In this document: positions 41,666 to 46,187 of the stretch, in pieces
How the letters are laid out: each line of letters starts with the position of its first letter
Position numbering within the stretch: the first letter of the stretch is position 1
Assembly: GCF_000208925.1 (NCBI RefSeq)
Contig: NW_001914973.1
Location: forward strand, 1 to 46,187
Direction of reading: 5' to 3'
From: Entamoeba histolytica HM-1:IMSS
Taxonomy: Eukaryota; Evosea; Mastigamoebida; Endamoebidae
DNA length: 46,187 nt
Translations under genes and position numbers: made by a program
Notes under the pieces: model-generated
What the model saw: the letters and a program-made list of their open reading frames with translations, nothing else
Told to the model about the DNA's origin: nothing
The model's database searches: none

Positions 41666-43425
41666 TTTTGTTATTTTTAAGTTTTTCTTTTTATTATTTT
41701 GTTATTTTATTACATCTCATATTTATTATTAAGTTCTTATTTTTCTTTTTATTTTATCCTTTCAATTTATTTCTTTCTTAATGTCACTTCTATCTTTTTA
41801 TTCATTTGTTTCTTTTCATATCCAATGATTAGATAAATGAAATAATTCATATTTGAAATGATAGGTTATTCAGTTTCTATTTAATAACATATCTCTAAAC
41901 CATAACATGTATTTCACTCATCAATACCTCATTAATATTAAAATATGAATATTGTTGTATTTAAATGATAAGAAATGAACATTGTATATTAGAGAAGAAC
42001 ATATCATCACAAATACAAAGAATTAATGAAAGTATAGATAAAATAGTGAATAAAACAAAACATTGATATTTGCCATACTAAAAGAAATGATTTGAATGGT
42101 ATTATGTCAATGAATGAAATGAAGAAAGAATAAGAAATAAAAGAAGAAAAAGAGATAAAAAGAAGAATAAAAGAAGAGAAGATAATGAGATTAAACTAAT
42201 AATTAAAAGAAATACTACAATGGCAAACAGTAATAAATAATGAATTTCAATATGAAAAAAATAATGAAATTCAATGACTAATTTCAATGAGAATGAAAAG
42301 ATATGAAAGTGCAATTAGAAATATAAAGAGAAAAACATAGAAACAAGAACATATTACCAATTCAAAAAGAAGACTGAAATTACATTTAAAAAGAAAATGA
42401 ATCTGATAATAACAAGAAATTGGAATTGTAAATGAATAGATAATACAAAACAATAAAAATGAGAATATAGATAAGTAAATTTAAACAAATAATCTATTTG
42501 AATTGAAACATGAAAGAATATACAAAAATGAATAAGAAAACAAGTGAAAATAAAGAATTACATGAAAAATGATTGAAAATAGTTAAATAAATAAAAACGA
42601 GAGAAAGAAAAGTGAACAACAAACAATAAAAGATGAATGAATTTCAATTTTATGTTATTTTTACATATCAACAAATACATAATATAATAAATAAAAGATG
42701 ATGATAATGAGAAAGAAAACATACCAATAGTTCAAAATAATAACAAAATGAAATTGATGAGATATTTTGTATTAGTTGTGATGATTGAAAGAATAAGAAA
42801 AAGAATGAGAAATGAAAATAGAATAAGAACAATACGAAATAAAGAAAATCAATAAAAAATAAAAAGAATGATGATATAATTTATAATTCATGATTTTTAT
42901 TATAAAATATTATATATGATTTAAATACAAGAATAATGGATAATAGATTTAATATTAAATAGTATGAAATAATCATTATATTCATATTTTTTATTTTATA
43001 ATATTTATAATCATTTGTTCTTTCATATGCTTTGTAATTATTTGTTATTATTTCATTTATATCTGTTTTTATTCTTTATACTTCATTTTTTATTTATGTC
43101 TGTTTATCATTATTATTAAGTACTTAAGATATTATTAATGAATATGAATATAAAATTAATTATAAAAATAATTTGATTATTTCAATAATGTATTTTATTA
43201 TTTTTAGTTTTATTTTATTTTCTTGTTTATGTTTATTCTTTTTGTGTATATTCTAATTATATTTTAAATATTAAATATTCATTATTTTTATGTTTATTTT
43301 GTTTATATTTGTTATTTATGTTTATTGTAATTAATAAATTTTTCATTAAATTAAATAACAACAGTTCGTTTCTATTATATAACATTTATTAATATAACTT
43401 ATTACATCATTTTTGATTTTAAAAT
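41666..43425. other. Spacer between TLDc gene and right arm; decayed coding-like patches
   Basis: No intact gene. On the plus strand about 42115-42330 reads, with stops and shifts, MKKE, EIKRRIKEEKIMRLN, ISMRMKRYESAIRNIKRK: a Lys/Glu-rich pattern like the front of relic A. It may be retroelement debris but is too weak to call as such. The rest is AT-rich. Confidence 0.35.
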
Positions 43426-43632
43426 ATGAGTCTTACACGTAAAACTAAAACCACTTGTTGTTTATTCTCTTTTGTTTTCGTATTTATTTGTTATTTTATC
43501 ATTTCTTTTTCTTCATTTCTTATTTATTCAATTATTAATACATCTTTTGAATATAAATTTAATAGTTATGTATTATCATTGAATTGTTTATTTTCATTCT
43601 TGTTTTTATATATTGAAGTGTCAATGAAATAA
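43426..43632 (+). CDS. Possible small membrane protein (68 aa)
   Basis: From ATG 43426 the protein begins MSLTRKTKTTCCLFSF, a basic start followed by ~20 hydrophobic residues, like a signal anchor. A second hydrophobic stretch sits near the end (LNCLFSFLFLYIEV). The first 15 residues look more gene-like than the surrounding low-complexity frames, but the rest is Phe/Ser/Tyr-rich and could be noise. Unknown function. Confidence 0.25.
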   Translation: MSLTRKTKTTCCLFSFVFVFICYFIISFSSFLIYSIINTSFEYKFNSYVLSLNCLFSFLFLYIEVSMK

Positions 43633-43768
43633 TATAAATGCTATTCATTCAGAATCACTCTGATGTATCGTATTTTAATAATTTATCAATCAATTAAATA
43701 TTATTAATGTGTATAATTCAATATAATTAATTTCAATATATCATAATATTACAAATAGATTGAATTTT

Positions 43769-44791
43769 GGCAACGAAAAAAGTAAACAATGGAAAATGAA
43801 GAGAAAGAATGATATAGAAGAAGTAGATGAATATGAAGAAAGAATAAAAGTAGAAGGTAGAGATTATAAAAAGAAAGTATAATAAAGAATATAAAAGTAA
43901 TAAATCACAAAGATGTAATAAAAGAAGAAATAAAAAGTGTATTTTTAATGTAAAAATTAGAAATATGAAATAAAAGTGTCTAATTTAATTGTGTAAAATG
44001 ATTAACATTATTTTATTAATGAAAAATATTTTATTATTTTTATGTTTATTATTTATATGTATAACTTCATCATGATGTTTATTATATAATCAATCATAAG
44101 TGTTATGTTATTATAACATGTAATAAGTGATAATTGATAAATGAAAATGATATGAATATATATATAGAATATAAAACAAAAGAATAATAAGAATAAATGA
44201 TAAATAAATATAGAAATGATAATCAATGATATAATAATAAATTCAAAGTATAAAAGATAAATTTAATATTAATATAAATCAAAAGAGAATAAATATAAAT
44301 TGAAAATAGATATAAATGATAATAATATAAAAATGATAAAGATGAATAAACAAATAAAAAAATACATCTAAATAGAAAAGAATAACAATAAGAAAATATA
44401 AATAATATAAATAGAAAAATAATCAAATAAGAAGAATATAATAATATATAGATAATAAGAATAACACAATGATATAAATAATATAAACAGAGAAATAAAT
44501 ATATAAAAATATGATAGATAAATAACATGTAAATAAAAGAATAAAAGAATAAAAATAAATATGATTCATCAAATCATCTATTTCATTAATATTTCATACA
44601 AAATGAATATAAATGAATATAAAATATAAACATAAATATTTACAAATTGTATATTTCATACTTTTTTATTTTTTATTTTAGGAGCACAATATAATAAGTT
44701 GAATATTCTAATAATGCATTAAACTATGCTTCTTTTTCATTTTTTTGTAAATTATTTAGATGCATTTTTCTTTGCTAATTTTCGTTTTCCG
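43769..44791 (-). repeat. R repeat copy R7, full length, inverted
   Basis: On the plus strand starts GGCAACGAAAAAAGTAAAC (the R 3' end) and finishes GCTAATTTTCGTTTTCCG (the R 5' end). 43835-44852 forms the right arm of the ~1 kb inverted repeat with 39719-40737; the outermost 66 bases of R7 at 43769-43834 have no partner in R6. Confidence 0.8.
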
Positions 44792-44920
44792 TTTTGAAGA
44801 TGTAAAACAACAACAAACACAAAAATTAAATAATATGAAGATATAAAAATAACAGTAAAGTTAACAGAATAACAACTCTAAATAATGAAAATAAATATAC
44901 AAAATAAATGTCATTACTTA
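44791..44920 (+). repeat. R-flank repeat next to R7
   Basis: Starts GTTTTGAAGATGTAAAAC directly at the 5' end of R7 and runs to TCATTACTTA. A diverged copy lies at 9035-9165, and a partial inverted copy is at 39719-39780. Confidence 0.65.
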
Positions 44921-45572
44921 AAAGTATTTATTATAAGAGGTAATTTATTTAAAATTTTGACAATTTTTCAGTTTTCTAAAAACTACTTCTAAAATACGAA
45001 TAAACTTATTAAATAAAAACACGAATAAATAAAACTGAATTAAAGTAAAGGATATATGACAATTAGATTCGACTATATTAATTTTGGTAGAATGTTAAAA
45101 GAATTAAAAGATTTTAAATAATAATAACAGATACTTTTAACCATGAACTTAACAGAATAAGAAAGTTCACAAAAAAATAACATACGTGTATGAAACACTA
45201 ATAAATAAAAAGGTGTCGAACAAAAGAAAAGAATAATGGATAAAAATATTCTGATTATAGTGATGTTATCTTTGTTCTATTTCTTTTTATTATTAACAGT
45301 TGTCTTGTCTTTTATTCTGGTTTCTACTAATATAATAATTTCAATAATTGCTGTTTTAAATTCAAAATTCATTTATTTTAGTTTAAATGCTCTTGTTATA
45401 TAAAATTGTATAGTAAAAGACTTTACATGTTATGTAACAATAATTATATTAAACATACAAATTAATTATTTTTAATTGGATACAATACACTCTTAGTAAA
45501 TGTTGTAAAAGAGTATTTTACAGAGTTATATAAGAAGAAAGAATAAACTTTGAAAAATAAAAAAAAACCAAA
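44921..45572. other. Intergenic spacer
   Basis: About 650 AT-rich bases upstream of the last gene. No supported gene. A promoter-like GAAAAAACTTAAAAAC lies at 45573-45588. Confidence 0.45.
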
Positions 45573-45595
45573 GAAAAAACTTAAAAACAGGTAAT

Positions 45596-46187
45596 ATGAA
45601 AACACTTCATCATTTGATTACTGATGATATTGATGACAATGATTACTTAAGAATTATATTTGACATTTCACATTCCTTTCAACGTGAAGAACTTGTAATT
45701 GTTCCACGAACAAAAGGTGGATTTTCATATGGGTATGTTGATTCAATGAAACAAGAAAACCGATGTCCATTCAATTATAGTTATGAACACAACTCAGTAT
45801 TTTGGACAATTAAGTTTTATCACACTGATACAAAAACATCTCGTAAAACATTACCTGCATCAAAAATAGGTAAATTATCAAGTGTTCCAAGAAAACCAAA
45901 TGGTGATGAGGGAGAGCTTAGCCCAGAAGAATATAGACATGTAGTATATGATGAAGAAGCTGTTCTTCAATCAACAACTGTTGTTTGTCCAAGTATTAAT
46001 GGTGGATTAATCTATTGTATTGGTGTTTTACCTAAACCAATTAAATGTAAATGTGGAGATCATATGGTTGATGGATTAATTGTTGAGAATGGAATCCAAG
46101 AAATGGCATTTCCCTTAAGTGCTGTTGGGGTTATACTTACTGACGATTTAAGAAAACGAATTATTATTGATGGTGCTAATGTTGCTT
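45596..46187 (+). CDS. 5' part of a gene reaching a Zc3h12a/Regnase-like NYN ribonuclease domain
   Basis: ATG at 45596 follows the promoter-like GAAAAAACTTAAAAAC by 7 bases; the frame stays open for 197 codons and leaves the window. The N-terminal ~180 residues are a mixed-fold domain I do not recognise (HSFQREELVIVPRTKGGF, TTVVCPSINGGLIYCIG, IKCKCGDHMVDGLI). The last visible residues, LRKRIIIDGANVA, match the opening strand of NYN/PIN-like ribonucleases of the Zc3h12a family (xxVIDGxNVA), whose first Asp is catalytic. If so, the product is an endoribonuclease with an additional N-terminal domain, perhaps acting in mRNA decay. The call rests on one motif; the rest of the active site lies outside the window. 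Confidence 0.55.
   Translation, partial: MKTLHHLITDDIDDNDYLRIIFDISHSFQREELVIVPRTKGGFSYGYVDSMKQENRCPFNYSYEHNSVFWTIKFYHTDTKTSRKTLPASKIGKLSSVPRKPNGDEGELSPEEYRHVVYDEEAVLQSTTVVCPSINGGLIYCIGVLPKPIKCKCGDHMVDGLIVENGIQEMAFPLSAVGVILTDDLRKRIIIDGANVA

Noticed and set aside
40044..44528. Identical 101-residue frames at 40044-40349 (+) and 44223-44528 (-)
   Set aside because: The identity comes from the near-perfect inverted DNA repeat. The residues are low-complexity Tyr/Ile/Phe strings and R4 does not keep the same protein.
1..46187. tRNA, rRNA or CRISPR-like arrays
   Set aside because: No G+C-rich cloverleaf-like blocks, no rRNA-like segments and no regularly spaced repeats were seen. The short repeats at 2762-2989 are irregular.

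Overview
The window looks like nuclear DNA of an Entamoeba species, most likely in the E. histolytica / E. dispar / E. nuttalli group. Evidence: extreme AT-richness; long single-exon genes with very short 5' leaders; core-promoter elements of the Entamoeba type (TATA-like ATTTAAATAC, TGAACT 'GAAC' boxes); a BspA-like leucine-rich-repeat gene; TLDc genes; an FYVE-RhoGEF; and relics of non-LTR retroelements with a restriction-like (PD..D) endonuclease end. The species cannot be fixed from sequence alone. Several apparent long ORFs open with TTG; the start has been moved to the first sensible ATG.

Layout. 1-2,500: a compact, unusual cluster. It holds the C-terminal end of an unknown protein, a poxvirus-A32/FtsK-HerA-like packaging-type ATPase, a small coiled-coil protein and two more small orphan ORFs. 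It looks like part of an integrated virus-like or Polinton-like element. 2,500-9,300: gene desert of AT-rich sequence with diverged short repeats, a relic reading frame, and copies of a ~1.0-1.1 kb repeat named 'R' here. 9,300-20,700: housekeeping block with a hypothetical protein, a Dbp9/DDX56-type DEAD-box helicase, a BspA-like LRR protein and a giant HUWE1/Tom1-like HECT ubiquitin ligase. 20,900-27,200: decayed block with a broken ORF, LINE-like relics on both strands, a coiled-coil TLDc gene, an inverted pair of R repeats and a 100-N assembly gap. 28,000-38,200: second housekeeping/signalling block with a charged coiled-coil orphan, a CDF metal transporter, proteasome subunit beta-4, a RasGAP, a possible longin/DENN (folliculin/SMCR8-like) protein and a DH-PH-FYVE protein. 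38,200-45,600: a ~1,018 bp near-perfect inverted repeat of R units enclosing ~3.1 kb that holds a second TLDc gene, predicted to be N-myristoylated. 45,600-end: 5' part of a gene running into a Zc3h12a/Regnase-like NYN ribonuclease domain.

Functionally, the two conserved blocks are ordinary protozoan genes: RNA processing, ubiquitin-proteasome, small-GTPase and phosphoinositide signalling, metal transport. The novelty lies in the accessory DNA: the ATPase cluster at the left end, and the R family, whose inverted pairs look more alike within a pair than between pairs and recur beside duplicated TLDc genes.
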